NCBI GenBank assembly: GCA_000467715.1
Contig: AJFK01000091.1
Span: forward strand, 1 to 64,000
Direction: 5' to 3'
DNA: 64,000 nucleotides
Source of the DNA: Hysterium pulicare CBS 123377
Lineage: Eukaryota > Ascomycota > Dothideomycetes > Hysteriales > Hysteriaceae
Of the stretch, positions 23,293-33,997 are shown in pieces (position 1 is the first letter of the stretch; every line of letters begins with the position of its first letter). Below the pieces are notes generated by a model, which did not search any database, was not told the DNA's origin, and worked only from the letters and a program-made list of their open reading frames with translations. A program made the position numbers and the translations under genes.

Positions 23293-24576
23293 ATGGAGTC
23301 CATACAGCAGCCGTCAGCGGCGCTGCCGCCCGTCATGGCGTCAATTAAAGAGCGCTCCGCCGGTGAAATTCTAAAGGAAATGAACCGAGTGCCTCTTTTC
23401 ATGACGACGCTAGATGAGACGGACGGAGAGGGCGGCGAGAATGTAGAGCTTGAAGCCCTCAAGGCACTGGCGTATGAGGGTACCAGAGCCGAAATAGCTG
23501 AGAATTTTAGGCAGCAGGGCAACGAGCTTGCACGGGGGAAGATGTGGTCAGACGCAAAAGAGTATTACGATAAAGCCATTGCAGCTTTGAAGGCGTCTCA
23601 AAAACCTCAAGACCCTGAGGAGGGCCCTGCGGTTATGGAGGTCGTGGAAGTGGATTCTGAGGCCGAAACAAAGAAAGAAAAGGTGATAGAAGAGACTTGC
23701 TACGTCAATCGTGCGCTTTGCAATCTAGAGAAGAGTAGGTGTCGTCTTATGTTCACTTTGAAGTCCTCCTTATGCTCTCACACTTTCCACATTTGTCTTA
23801 CACCACCACCACCAGATGGAGATGACGTACACACTACTGACCTTTACGCCTCCGACACAGAGAATTACCGTTCCTGCATTCAGGATTGTGCGTCTACTCT
23901 CCGGTTGAATCCATCTAACATCAAAGCCCTCTACCGCTCCAGCCTTGCTTGTCTCGCACTCGACAAACTTCCTGAGGCATCGGATGCCTGCTCAATCGGA
24001 TTGACGCTCGATCCTAGCAACAAATCCCTCCAGCTGCTCTCCGAGAAGATCTCCACCCAAGAAGCCCACCTCCGATCAGTAGAAAAGGCCCGACGTGAAC
24101 GAGAAGAGCAAAAAGCAGCCGAGGAGCAGACCTTAAAAGAAGCGTTAAGAACCCGGAACATTGTGACAAGGAACTCGGACCGACCCCTAGACCTCGAAGA
24201 CGCTGCGATCAGATTAGCAGATCCGGCCAAGCTGAGTTCCGAACTTTCATTGCCCGTCATCATCCTCTACCCGCTGCATGCTCAATCAGACTTTATAAAA
24301 ACCTTTCTTGAAACCGATACCTTATCTTCGCACCTTGAATACATATTTCCCCTTCCTTGGGACACTGCAAAAGAATACACAACGGAAGGAGTGGATAATT
24401 ATATGGAGACCTTGAGTGGAGGTCTGATCAAAGTGGGGAAGAAGATGGCATTGGGCAAGGTTCTGGGGAGTGGAAAATGCGAGGTCGTAGATGGTTTGGT
24501 TAGAGTGCACGTCGTCCCGAGGGCGAAGGCCGGGGAATGGGTTGAGGATTGGAAGCGGAGAAACAAGAAGACATGA
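23293..24576 (+). CDS. CNS1: TPR co-chaperone CNS1 (TTC4-like)
   Basis: Two exons, 23293-23734 and 23861-24576, encode 385 aa. The TPR region begins at IAENFRQQGNELARGKMWSDAKEYYDKAI. It continues over the splice site as YVNRALCNLEKKNYRSCIQDC and then LNPSNIKALYRSS. The C-terminal half (VIILYPLHAQSDFIKTF, EYIFPLPWD, GKVLGSGKCEVVDGLVRVHVVPRAKAGEW, each a separate block) matches the Cns1 wheel domain. The family binds Hsp90 and Hsp70 and supports eEF2 folding. The 126-nt intron at 23735-23860 has no stop and keeps frame, so read-through would insert 42 residues; removing it gives the expected NLEKKNYRSC. An alternative acceptor at 23815 would add 15 residues. A MITE begins 22 bp after the stop codon. 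Confidence 0.9.
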   Translation: MESIQQPSAALPPVMASIKERSAGEILKEMNRVPLFMTTLDETDGEGGENVELEALKALAYEGTRAEIAENFRQQGNELARGKMWSDAKEYYDKAIAALKASQKPQDPEEGPAVMEVVEVDSEAETKKEKVIEETCYVNRALCNLEKSRCRLMFTLKSSLCSHTFHICLTPPPPDGDDVHTTDLYASDTENYRSCIQDCASTLRLNPSNIKALYRSSLACLALDKLPEASDACSIGLTLDPSNKSLQLLSEKISTQEAHLRSVEKARREREEQKAAEEQTLKEALRTRNIVTRNSDRPLDLEDAAIRLADPAKLSSELSLPVIILYPLHAQSDFIKTFLETDTLSSHLEYIFPLPWDTAKEYTTEGVDNYMETLSGGLIKVGKKMALGKVLGSGKCEVVDGLVRVHVVPRAKAGEWVEDWKRRNKKT

Positions 24577-25854
24577 TGCTCAAGGAAAGCCGTTGAAGCA
24601 CAGGGGGTGTCATAATTCGTCGTTTTCGGAGGAGGGGTCTGCGCCTACCACCTTTCCTACCAACCTGCAAAGCCGATTCAACATCAGTACGAGGTGTTAA
24701 AGCAAGTTACCATCCTTAAGATAATTTAAAACGCTGCTTGTAGAATAGGACCTACCTACACTTAGGCGGCTTTGGAGGTCCGCAGTACGATGAATAATGA
24801 CACCCGTTGTGGAGGAAGACTGCATCCTCTGGCTGGATAACAATACGGTGAATACCTGGGTTTTGGGCGTCCTGTTGACATTGAACGATGAGCGAACCAA
24901 TGACCCATGCTGCATGCTGCATGCTAGCACATGCACACGTCGCACAGAACACCAGCATGCATTCACCTGCAACCCGCAGACGCACATCATAAATATCAAA
25001 CTCAATTCGGCTAGCTGAAAGTGTTTCACATCAGCCAAAGAATCATAGCCGAGAAAGCTCAGAGCAAATCGCGGATCTGATCTCGTTAGCTGGGTTGCGG
25101 AACCAAACTCTGGATAATATCAAAACGTCGGCTAAAGACACAGGGCTCTTTTCATCGACAAGGTCTTCAAGCAACAACGAGCTGCCAAATCTCACCCTTC
25201 ACTGATAGTCTTCTTTCCGGTTTCTCGGTTTTTGGAGACTTGCGTTATTGCGCATACATAATACGAGTTGCTATCGATAGTGCTGGGCAGCTTAAGCTTA
25301 TAGGATGTGATATTATACACCATCATTTCACCTCCGACTGAACGCCGAGCCGTAGCGCTGCTGATCGTAAAATTCGTGCACGGAGAATCTTACAGTCTTG
25401 TAGATTTGAGTCGTGTTATCACACGCTTGACAAGCTAAGCTGTATTTGTTAGTCTTCCGATGAGCTCAGCTCGCCACTACAGACGTCTCGTTGATGAGCA
25501 AGATCGCGGATAGGATCCCGCGTGTCTTTCGCGTCCCAGGTTGTTTTTGTCTACTCTGTGCACGCGAGAGATTGTAGACAAGATATTATGGGCTTGAAGT
25601 AGAGATCTGCTTATATGATGATGCGCAAAGTCCGAAACGTCTCAGGAAAATCCTACATACTGAATGCAAATATAATCATGACCACTACCGTCCTCATCCA
25701 GTAATCATGTACAGTAATAGAATATGAAGAGCAGATTATTGCTGTATTCGCAGACAAAAGAGTTACAGTGTAATGAGCACAAGTAAGATTAAACCACAAA
25801 CAGAAAGCACATGGCTAGAAACCTTGCATATGGGGTCCATTCAGCCACAGGGCT
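24577..25854. other. 1.3 kb convergent spacer, CNS1 / F-box-like gene
   Basis: It contains MITE copy A at its left end and otherwise AT-biased sequence without convincing frames. No RNA gene was recognised. Confidence 0.5.
24599..24811 (+). mobile_element. MITE copy A (213 bp)
   Basis: The ends are inverted: CACAGGGGGTGTCATAATTC at the left, and the right end read in reverse complement starts CACAACGGGTGTCATTATTC. They match at 21 of 25 positions counted by hand. The flanking triplets are AAG (24596-24598) and GAG (24812-24814), an imperfect 3-bp duplication. No coding frame lies inside. The interior (GGTCTGCGCCTACCACC, CAAGTTACCATCCTTAAGAT) is shared with the other two copies. It sits in what must be the 3' UTR or immediate downstream region of CNS1. 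Confidence 0.8.
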
Positions 25855-27063
25855 TCAATGCCCGTGAGAGACGTCGTCAGTGCCATAAAGCTTCGGCACC
25901 CTCTTCATAGCATCAATGAGAGGCGCCCTCAAGTGCGGCGATATCTTCGATTCAGCAAAGTACCACCTCGGATGAGCCGTGATGCAGACCTCATCTGCTT
26001 TAATCTGTTCCAAAGCCCGCAGGAACTTGACATCCGTATCCACGATAAACCTGCGGCCGTGAAATGAAAGGATCAACTTTCGCAGTTTCGACTGACGGAG
26101 GAGACGGAGAACGTCCAATAGATGCTCGTCGTTGAGGAATCGCCGTTCTTCTTGAGAACAGAGGTATGGCGTTGAAGCTGGCGTCGCATCTTCAAAAACT
26201 AAGCGAGCTTCACGTATCAGAGTAACATTCCGCATTCCGATCATCTTGAGGAAGAGCCGAACGTCTTTGTAGCCAATTTCCTTCGGTACTGGATCCCAGA
26301 ATGGAGCTCTCGTGTTTCGGTTGCGTACCAAAACGAACTTGTTTTCTCCGTACAAAATGCTCCGAGCTTCTTCATGGACCTGCTTACATGTGCGTAGGAA
26401 GACTGATGAACGACAGAAATTGTCGGGTTCACCGAAATGCAGTTCTGACTTGGCAATGAACAAAAATCGGTAAACCGTGTTGCGGAGCTCAGGTGGCAAT
26501 GAGAGAAAGCCAATTTCACTCTGACCTAGAGTGCTTCCAAGATGCATATTGCTCGAGGCTGGCCTCGACTTCTTCCTTGACCTCAGCTGGGGAGACCATG
26601 TATCTGCCAGCTCCAGTCTCTCGCCAGGGCTACTTCGAAGCTGCCGGTGGCCATCTAGTTTCACGACCAAGGGGCCTTTGAATCCGAGTGGAATGTTAAA
26701 CGTAAGCGTGATCGGCTTGCATGATTGCACGTCATAAGTCTCGTCATTTGAGGCGGATGAAGGCATTTCGTCGTATATGATTGGATCGAGCGGCGGTGGA
26801 GTAGGTGAGGGAGTCCGTCTTCGCTTGGAAATCCTTCTGTGCTGCCTGAGATTGCCTTCTTCGTCTTCGGAGCAGGACTCGACGGGAATGTCATCCTCAA
26901 TGACAACCGAGTCAACGTAGCCAGGCTCTGATCTCTTCCTTCCGGCACTTTTACGAATTGGACGGCCAGTCTGTTTGTTGTATTGGAGCGAGCGTGAAGG
27001 ACTGCCCAGTTCGATGCTGCTCTCGCGGTAAAAAGGCGTGGGAGCCCGGTGCCTGAGTGACAT
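25855..27063 (-). CDS. F-box/2EXR-like protein, function unknown
   Basis: A single exon encodes 402 aa from an ATG at 27063. The first 150 residues are charged and disordered, with a basic run RRISKRRRTPSPTPPP that may direct it to the nucleus. From about residue 185 comes FLSLPPELRNTVYRFLF, followed by LRTCKQVHEEARSILYGENKF. That pair is typical of the large fungal group annotated as F-box or 2EXR proteins. No enzymatic motif is visible. Members with a true F-box recruit substrates to SCF ubiquitin ligases, but most of this group has no assigned role. MITE copy B lies 242 bp upstream of the start codon. Confidence 0.75.
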   Translation of the reverse strand: MSLRHRAPTPFYRESSIELGSPSRSLQYNKQTGRPIRKSAGRKRSEPGYVDSVVIEDDIPVESCSEDEEGNLRQHRRISKRRRTPSPTPPPLDPIIYDEMPSSASNDETYDVQSCKPITLTFNIPLGFKGPLVVKLDGHRQLRSSPGERLELADTWSPQLRSRKKSRPASSNMHLGSTLGQSEIGFLSLPPELRNTVYRFLFIAKSELHFGEPDNFCRSSVFLRTCKQVHEEARSILYGENKFVLVRNRNTRAPFWDPVPKEIGYKDVRLFLKMIGMRNVTLIREARLVFEDATPASTPYLCSQEERRFLNDEHLLDVLRLLRQSKLRKLILSFHGRRFIVDTDVKFLRALEQIKADEVCITAHPRWYFAESKISPHLRAPLIDAMKRVPKLYGTDDVSHGH

Positions 27064-28169
27064 TCCAAGGTTGTGAGGGGCAAAGGGCGCCGTACAGTCT
27101 TGAGAGGCGATGGGGTGGAAAGGGGTGGAAGATGAAGAAGGTGATGCTGAAGGTAGGGACGCTGAAATAGGCGAGCGCGATGGGGTGACGGGTCGAAAGG
27201 CAGCCCGTACCAGGCTTGCAATTGCAGCTCTTGAGGTCCCTAAGCTATGTAGGGGAAGCTAAAGATGACTTAGTGATTCTACGGTTGAGGTGATTCACCG
27301 CCTCCACAGCGGGTGTCAATATTGGTGGTCCTGTGAGCTCCCTTGGCTGTATACGTCTGGAGAGTACCTACTCCAAATATCACTTTCCAAATAACCGCAA
27401 CGACGGCAACTTACCTAGGTACTTCGAAGCCTTGTACAAAGTTTAATTCAGCTTTGTAGGCTGGCAGTAAAGAAAGTGGCAGGCGCAGACCTACCCTCCG
27501 AAAACGACGAGTTATGACACCCCGTGTGCTCTTCGTCGTCTCTGCCTTGAGTCGCAAAAGGCGTCAAGGCTCTCTATTCAGCCTCTTCTTACCTATCAAC
27601 ATCTGAACAAATTTTCTACAGGAAGGTCAAGCCTTCACGCAAAGCTCGCAACAGATGTGCTGATAGATGGCGACGGGAATGACATAGCCACCACATAGCT
27701 ACACGTTAGCCGTCTTCTCATCTCTCTGTGGGTTCAAAGAGCAGTACTCAGGTCTACTGGTCGTTGTTTTCAGACAGTCATATAGAGGAATTCCATGTGT
27801 AGAACATGGGAGAACCAAGACTCGGCAAGCTTTCGAGGACACACAACAAAAATCCAATCATAAGTTTTCATATTGTCCCGTAAGGTGGTGTGGGTGCCCA
27901 GAACATGTCAACAGCACCCACATTCTACCCAGAAGATAGAGTGAGAATGCAGTTGTCGTACAGGCGTTGAATCATCTTGGTTTTAGTTGTGTTGAAGAAG
28001 AACGGAGGATGTATCGTAGTCGAAGGCAATTTCTAGCCGTCCCGAGGTCTGTTTAGGTAAGCTAACTATGCAACGCACAGACTGGAGCGTACATTGAGGG
28101 CATTTTGGGGCCATGATATAGGACTAAGCTCCTACATACTTCTCTTTCATTTCCCCCGACTCGACAGCC
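27064..28169. other. 1.1 kb divergent spacer with MITE copy B
   Basis: This is shared upstream DNA of the F-box-like gene and the serine hydroxymethyltransferase gene. Its only recognisable content is the MITE at 27305-27528. Confidence 0.5.
27305..27528 (-). mobile_element. MITE copy B (224 bp, inverted orientation)
   Basis: Read on the minus strand, it starts CACACGGGGTGTCATAAC followed by TCGTCGTTTTCGGAGG, the same left end as copies A and C. The other end, read inward, starts CACAGCGGGTGTCAATATT. The terminal repeats match at 18 of 25 positions. The flanking triplets are identical, CTC at 27302-27304 and CTC at 27529-27531, supporting a 3-bp target duplication. The interior shares GGTCTGCGCCTGCCAC and AAAGCTGAATT with copy A. 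It has no coding frame. Confidence 0.8.
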
Positions 28170-29966
28170 ATGTTGTCCTTTCGAAGCAGCTGTCGGGCCT
28201 CTGGGTCGCTGCTATCTCGGCCTTCTTCTCGTTCAATGGCCCCATCATTCCGCTCAAGATGCCTTGCGCCTGCAACGCGGGGTCTCTCGTCCCTCGAAGG
28301 CCAGCACAAGGTAGTTCTCCAGTGTTGTCCCACATCGAAGGCTCTCCCGTTAATCGCATACTTAGCTTCTCTCCGCAAACCTCGAAGAAGCAGATCCCAC
28401 CGTGTACGAGATCATACAGAAAGTATGACTTCCGTAATGTCTTTGCCTGCTAGCAACTTACACAATTGGTCCATGAATTAGGAGAAGAACAGACAGAAGC
28501 ATTTTATTAACCTTATTCCATCCGAAAACTTCACCTCACAAGCTGTCCTCGATGCGTTAGGCAGTGTTATGCAAAGTACGCCCATCTCTGCACGATTGTA
28601 CCCTTCGAGAACTTAAGTCTGCCCCATCAGATAAATATTCAGAGGGATACCCCGGGGCTCGATACTATGGAGGAAATGAACATATCGATGAGGCCGAGCG
28701 CCTGTGTCAGCAACGAGCACTTCAGACCTTTGGTCTGAACGAGCAGGAATGGGGTGTGAATGTCCAGCGTGGGTTTCCCTGCCTTACCATGTTTAACGAC
28801 TATTACGCTAATTCAGCTTTGAAGCTCTTTCCGGTTCACCTGCCAATCTCTATGCGTACTCCGCGCTCCTAAATTCTCACGATAGACTCATGGGCCTTGA
28901 TCTTCCTCATGGCGGCCACTTGTCCCACGGATATCAAACACCTACAAAGAAGATCTCTGCCATCTCGAAATACTTTGAGACACTTCCGTACAGACTAGAT
29001 GAGAAGACTGGTTTGATCGACTATGAAAAGATGGCAGAGATGGCTACCTTGTATCGACCGAAGATAATAATTGCAGGAACCTCGGCGTACAGTCGACTCA
29101 TCGAGTACGAGCGCATGAGGAAGATAGCCGATAATGTCGGAGCATACCTGTTATCCGATATGGCTCATATCTCTGGGCTGGTTGCGGCCGGAGTTATTCC
29201 TTCCCCGTTCCCGCATTCCGATGTTGTAACAACTACGACGCACAAGTCTCTCCGGGGCCCACGTGGAGCAATGATATTCTTCAGGAAAGGCGTCAGAGGG
29301 GTTGATAAGAAAGGTGTAGAACAGAACTATGACCTCGAAGGGCCGATCAACTCATCTGTCTTCCCTGGACACCAAGGAGGACCACACAACCACACCATTA
29401 CAGCTCTAGCTGTTGCTCTACACCAAGCACAATCGCCAGAGTTCAAAGAATACCAGAACACAGTGTTGAAAAATGCTAAGGCGCTAGCTGAGAGATTGGG
29501 CAACTCTAAAGAGAGCGGTGGTCTGGGTTACAACATTGTAAGTGGTGGCACTGACAACCATCTTGTTCTTGTCGATCTGAAAGACAAGGGCGTCGATGGT
29601 GCCCGAGTGGAACGTGTATTGGAGCTTGTTGGAGTAGCGAGCAACAAGAATACGGTACCGGGTGACAAATCAGCGATGAAGCCTGGTGGGCTTCGCATGG
29701 GTACTCCAGCTATGACCACCAGGGGTTTCCAGCCTGATGACTTCAGAAGGGTAGCGGACATTGTTCATCTAGCAGTATCCATTACTCAGAGAGTAGACAA
29801 GGACGCGAAAGAATCAGCCGATAAGTCTGGTAGAAAGAACCCTGGCAGCGTGAAAGCGTTCACAGAGTACGTAGGCGAAGGCGAAGACATCACCGACATA
29901 GTGCAGCTCCGAAAAGAGGTTGAAGATTGGGTGGGCACCTTCAGTTTGCCTTGGATTAAATCATAA
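28170..29966 (+). CDS. serine hydroxymethyltransferase, mitochondrial
   Basis: Five exons, 28170-28310, 28366-28422, 28482-28575, 28631-28768 and 28825-29966, encode 523 aa. The first 45 residues are rich in Arg and Ser with no acids until Glu44, as in a mitochondrial presequence. The enzyme converts serine and tetrahydrofolate to glycine and methylene-tetrahydrofolate using [50 protein letters not shown] and the PLP lysine block [14 protein letters not shown] are all intact. [15 protein letters not shown] and [16 protein letters not shown] complete the fold type I signature. The junction CAG-C/CT at 28768/28825 is supported by restoration of NVQPLSGSPAN. The length equals fungal mitochondrial SHMT. 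Confidence 0.95.
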
Positions 29967-30525
29967 TTCACTTAACGTTCAAGGTCAGAGGATGCGTCAC
30001 AACCTTAAACGATATGGAAGCGTCGGTCTGAAAAGAAGCGTGGAACAGATCTTCTTGTCTGGTAGTCCTACACTATGGTCACACAGAGATGGGTGTAAGT
30101 CTTATCTTGGTTCAACACGCTTTTGGGATTCAACACCTGGAGTTCTGAAGCAAGCTGAGGATCCGGTGGCATCATTTGGTTTGTATATACTTCTACTTTC
30201 CTTTGCAGAGGAAGCAGCGACAATGCCTAGGAGCACAATATGTGAATTGAACCTACGTGCGATTCTTTGCAGCCATTATATCCTCTTAGCATTATTCCCC
30301 GATCTTCAAATATGTCGATGGCGCTCTCGCATCATGTCATTCTTGCTTCGTCCAAAACCATTTGCGCTTAGCCTGACTCCCGCGCCGAAGTTGGTTTGAG
30401 TCTTGCGGCCGCTCGCTTCACCAAAGCCAATTCACCGGTGATACCCTCGCAGAACGCTATCCATCGCACCCTGTTCATTCGCTATTCGGGACTGAGTTCG
30501 TCAATAATCTCAATAAACTTCAAAT
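29967..30525. other. spacer, SHMT / small TM protein
   Basis: About 560 bases separate two genes on the same strand. An open frame extends past the SHMT stop in another phase, but it has no protein-like features. Confidence 0.45.
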
Positions 30526-31179
30526 ATGTCCTCACCATCACACTACGTCGCATCGACCGCAGCCTCACTTTCTACCTTCGATTCCACTCTCACAGGAACA
30601 GCACTTTCGATCCTGTCGCTGAATGTGAGCAGCACACCTACTTCAGTTGGAAACCCCAAATCGAACGTCCTGATTCCGACACGAACCGTCATCTTCGTCA
30701 CGACTCCTGGCGAGGATGGCGCTTCCTATCAAAAAGCTCCTAATACTACCGATGATGGGCTCTGGTGGAACGGTCAATGGGTGTTGACAGCAGGATGGTG
30801 CTTAATCATCTACAGCGCCTTAAGCTTTTTGGCACTGATTTGGATGTGGTGTAAAGGCTTCATTGATACTCGGCTGAATGTGAGTAACTTTAGTATTCCC
30901 GCAACTCGTCGTAACCAGAAATGGATGTTAATGAATTGCTAGGTCCTTCGCGCTCCCTTTTCACTGCAGGATCACCCATCCCTCTCGGCAACGAACACAA
31001 ATTCCACAGATCTTCCTCTCTATTTCGATTATGGCGCCCGAAGCAGACGGATTACTAGATTTGGAGGTTCGGCGCCTATCACTACGGAGGAGTTGCGAGT
31101 ACAGATAGTCGAGCGCGCGGCGCAGGAAAACAGTGATCGTATTAATATGAACTTGAGAAGGATGGGATTGATCAACTAA
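30526..31179 (+). CDS. small single-pass membrane protein, function unknown
   Basis: Two exons, 30526-30879 and 30943-31179, encode 196 aa; the donor is AAT/GTGAGT and the acceptor GCTAG. The N-terminal 75 residues are Ser/Thr-rich (HYVASTAASLSTFDSTLTG). One hydrophobic segment at about 85-110 (GQWVLTAGWCLIIYSALSFL) would span a membrane. The C-terminal tail of about 85 residues is basic (DYGARSRRITRFGG) and ends in a short helix-prone stretch (QENSDRINMNLRRMGLIN). There is no cleavable signal peptide. I do not recognise the family. The joined second exon keeps a protein-like composition, which supports the splice. Confidence 0.65.
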
Positions 31180-32047
31180 TAGAGATATATTGAGTTTGCA
31201 GGTCAAGTTCAATCGGTCTTATGTTATTGGGCTACGAGAGCCTTGGACGTGTAGTGGCAGCTCCAACGACTATAACTTGAAATTCTGTGGAATATGGCCA
31301 CCTCTATTTGAAATAGTCGCATCTGATCCATATGTAGTACGCCCATTACTCTACCTTCCTCGGACTGCAAACACGGGAAGCTTTCAATTTACTTTTATAG
31401 TACATTTCACGGCACCCTGGACGCTGTTCTGGCTTAGTCAACATGGTTGTACATATTTACTTTTAGGTACTATGCATGGTGGCCTCAAGGTAACGACGTG
31501 TTAGGTAATTGCATGAAGGGGTCTTCAAAGTCTTCTATTAGCTTGTCATCGTAGCGCATCATGCTCACGCTAACGGTTCTATAACAGTCACCTTCTATGC
31601 ATCTCATGAGAATAATGCATTCGAGGCACCTGAGACTTCATGCTATTATGCTTTTCTCATTCATGCTCTACTATCATTTCAACGAACACGGAGTTTCCGA
31701 TCCATTTGATTTTGCATTAACAAATGCTTCGATTTAGATACTTGCTACGCTACTTAGGTAATATGTTACATGACGTTTTGCAAATTGCAAGGCTGTGTAC
31801 GGAGTACGTCTGAAAGGAAATCCAGCACTCCCCAGTGAGTATTGGAAAGGGGATATCTAAATGCTGATGGGCGTATGCATCTCGTGAGCATCTGCCTGAG
31901 TAAGCGACCAATGGGTGCGAATGAAAACGCCGAGAGAAACATTAAATCCAAAGCGAAACTTCCTTTTTGCTTTGTCTCAATTTGAGAACTGAATCGGGCC
32001 TTCGTAACTTAATGAAATTCGTCGCCGTGTTGATCTGTCGTGTATCA
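31180..32047. other. convergent spacer
   Basis: About 870 AT-biased bases lie between two converging genes. No feature was recognised. Confidence 0.5.
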
Positions 32048-33997
32048 TCACCTGGCAACTCCAGGGGCCTTCATACCCGCGCTCTTCAATGGTCCTGGAA
32101 CTAAACTACCCCTTTCATACTCAAATCCCTCATCTGGCATACCCCAGCCCGGCACACTACTCCTCCGCTTGCTCTTCGAGTTTTGTCTCGTTACGCTACT
32201 TGTAACTTCTCTTCTTCCACTCACAGCCCCAAACCCCAGAATCTCAGGCCTGTCTAGATCGAATGGATCGCTCTGTCCCCGCATCGCACGTGACGATGGG
32301 ACGTTTGCGCTGAACATGGTTGTCGGACGACTAGGCCCAGGCTCGCCGAAGAAAGCGGAGTTAATGGCGCTAGAGGAACGGCCACCGGCTGACCGAAGAC
32401 TAGAATTTCTGCGAAGCCCTAATGAGCCCGACATTCCAGCATAGGCGTTTGAAGGGCGGCGGATAGGCGGGTTGGGCGGCAGGGGTTGTGAAGGTGCAGT
32501 AGGAAGTGGAGGGAAGTCTAGAGGGTCGACGAAGGGATTTGAGGGGGAGGGATAGTAGATTGAAGATGTGTAGAAAGAGGATGGGGGATGTGAGCGTAAT
32601 GCGGTCGTCGCACTTCGAGTTCTCTGATGAGCAGACTCGCGTAGATATTCAGGAGTGCCGCTTCCCTTGAGAAGCTCCAGGTCATCAAAAGGAGATTCGA
32701 AAGGATTCTTGGCCATTTCAGGGGGAGCCTGAGATTCCTTTGGGTCTGTTACACGTTGTGGTGCACGTTGCTGGTCTAGTAAACCTTCCGCGACAGCTTG
32801 TCGCGGAGTCATCAGTGCCGTCCCAGGTCGAGATAGATCAGGATTCGTGACATATAGATCTGGCGGGTTCGGGTCTTGCAGAGGCTGCGGGTCAGAGAAT
32901 GGATTGTTGATATGATTGCTGTTTCTGGCCAATGGATCGTCGACCGCGCCAAGGAAAGAGGATCTACTTTTTGTAGATGGCGTCGATTCTCTTCGCCAGA
33001 TGAATGCTGGTCTCGTATTCTTGATGGTCGCCAGACGATTCGCAAGGCCTTGGAGCTGTTGCTTAAACCGAGATGGGGGCTCGCCATCGGCTCGGTTTCG
33101 TGTGGTTCGGACTGAATATACAGAGCTGACGCTGCTGCGAGCACTTTGTGGAGTCAGTTTGCGTGGAGTCTTTGAGTTGTAAGAGTTTGGTTTTGAGAAA
33201 AGGCCCGTCATCTTTTCCTTAAGTCGGTCTAAGGAACTTTCTGGATCTGAATCATTCTCGTTTCGACGCTTCTCGCTGAACCGTTCTTTCCACGCTGCCA
33301 GTGACCGTCGTCGCCTGAAAAAAAGGAACAGGATTGCGCTGATAAACGCGATGCCGATAAATCCTCCAACAACGCCCCCTACTACTCCTCCTACATTCGT
33401 TTGTGATGAAGCATCATTGGTGGCTTGAATACCGGAACCCGAGCCAGCGGAACCCTGGTTTGAGTTGATCAATCCTGCTGATCCTGCGGATGATGTACTT
33501 GTCGAGAGTGGCGAATTCACTAATTGATTCGTAGGAGAAGGTGTACGAGTGAGCGCTGTACCACTCGAGTCAGAACTTGATGGATCACGGACCGGAGAAG
33601 TAGAAGGACCGGGAACAAGGTCGCTGGGGTTTATTGTATTTGATAATTGTGCGAGAGGCACAGGAGCAGGAGTTGACGAAGGACTGTCCGTACCTAGGGA
33701 GGAAGACCCTATCGGAGTTAATACCGCTTGAGAAGTTTGCTGCGTAGCAGCTAGTGCTGAAGTGATTGCTGGAGCGGCTGGTTCTGCGGCAGACAAATCT
33801 TGAGTTACTGAACTGCTTGACTGTACTTGAACATCTGCTGGAGAAGACACTGCTTCTGATGTGAGAACTGTGGTGGATGTAGTGGTCGTCGAGGCGGCTG
33901 CGGAGGCAATAGTAGAGGATGCTGCGGGTGTAGATACGCGGGTGCGAGTGCACGTCTTCCCGCTCACTACGGTCGTTGAGTCTGTAGGAGTGGCCAT
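32048..33997 (-). CDS. Ser/Thr-rich single-TM sensor-like protein
   Basis: A single exon encodes 649 aa. Residues 1-200 are almost entirely Ser, Thr, Ala and Pro (for example SSTIASAAASTTTTSTT), as in O-mannosylated cell-surface stalks. A glycine-zipper-like run GGVVGGVVGGFIGIAF leads into the membrane segment ISAILFLFF at about 205-230, followed by the stop-transfer RRRRS. The cytoplasmic part of about 420 residues is Ser/Pro-rich with possible phosphorylation sites. This layout resembles fungal Wsc/Mid2-type wall sensors, but no WSC cysteine domain and no N-terminal signal peptide are present. Either the protein inserts without a cleaved signal or an upstream signal exon was missed. Its function is not assigned. 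Confidence 0.72.
   Translation of the reverse strand: MATPTDSTTVVSGKTCTRTRVSTPAASSTIASAAASTTTTSTTVLTSEAVSSPADVQVQSSSSVTQDLSAAEPAAPAITSALAATQQTSQAVLTPIGSSSLGTDSPSSTPAPVPLAQLSNTINPSDLVPGPSTSPVRDPSSSDSSGTALTRTPSPTNQLVNSPLSTSTSSAGSAGLINSNQGSAGSGSGIQATNDASSQTNVGGVVGGVVGGFIGIAFISAILFLFFRRRRSLAAWKERFSEKRRNENDSDPESSLDRLKEKMTGLFSKPNSYNSKTPRKLTPQSARSSVSSVYSVRTTRNRADGEPPSRFKQQLQGLANRLATIKNTRPAFIWRRESTPSTKSRSSFLGAVDDPLARNSNHINNPFSDPQPLQDPNPPDLYVTNPDLSRPGTALMTPRQAVAEGLLDQQRAPQRVTDPKESQAPPEMAKNPFESPFDDLELLKGSGTPEYLRESAHQRTRSATTALRSHPPSSFYTSSIYYPSPSNPFVDPLDFPPLPTAPSQPLPPNPPIRRPSNAYAGMSGSLGLRRNSSLRSAGGRSSSAINSAFFGEPGPSRPTTMFSANVPSSRAMRGQSDPFDLDRPEILGFGAVSGRREVTSSVTRQNSKSKRRSSVPGWGMPDEGFEYERGSLVPGPLKSAGMKAPGVAR

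Noticed and set aside
30961-31212. An 83-codon open frame on the minus strand
   Set aside because: It lies opposite the second exon of the small TM protein gene and has no features of its own.
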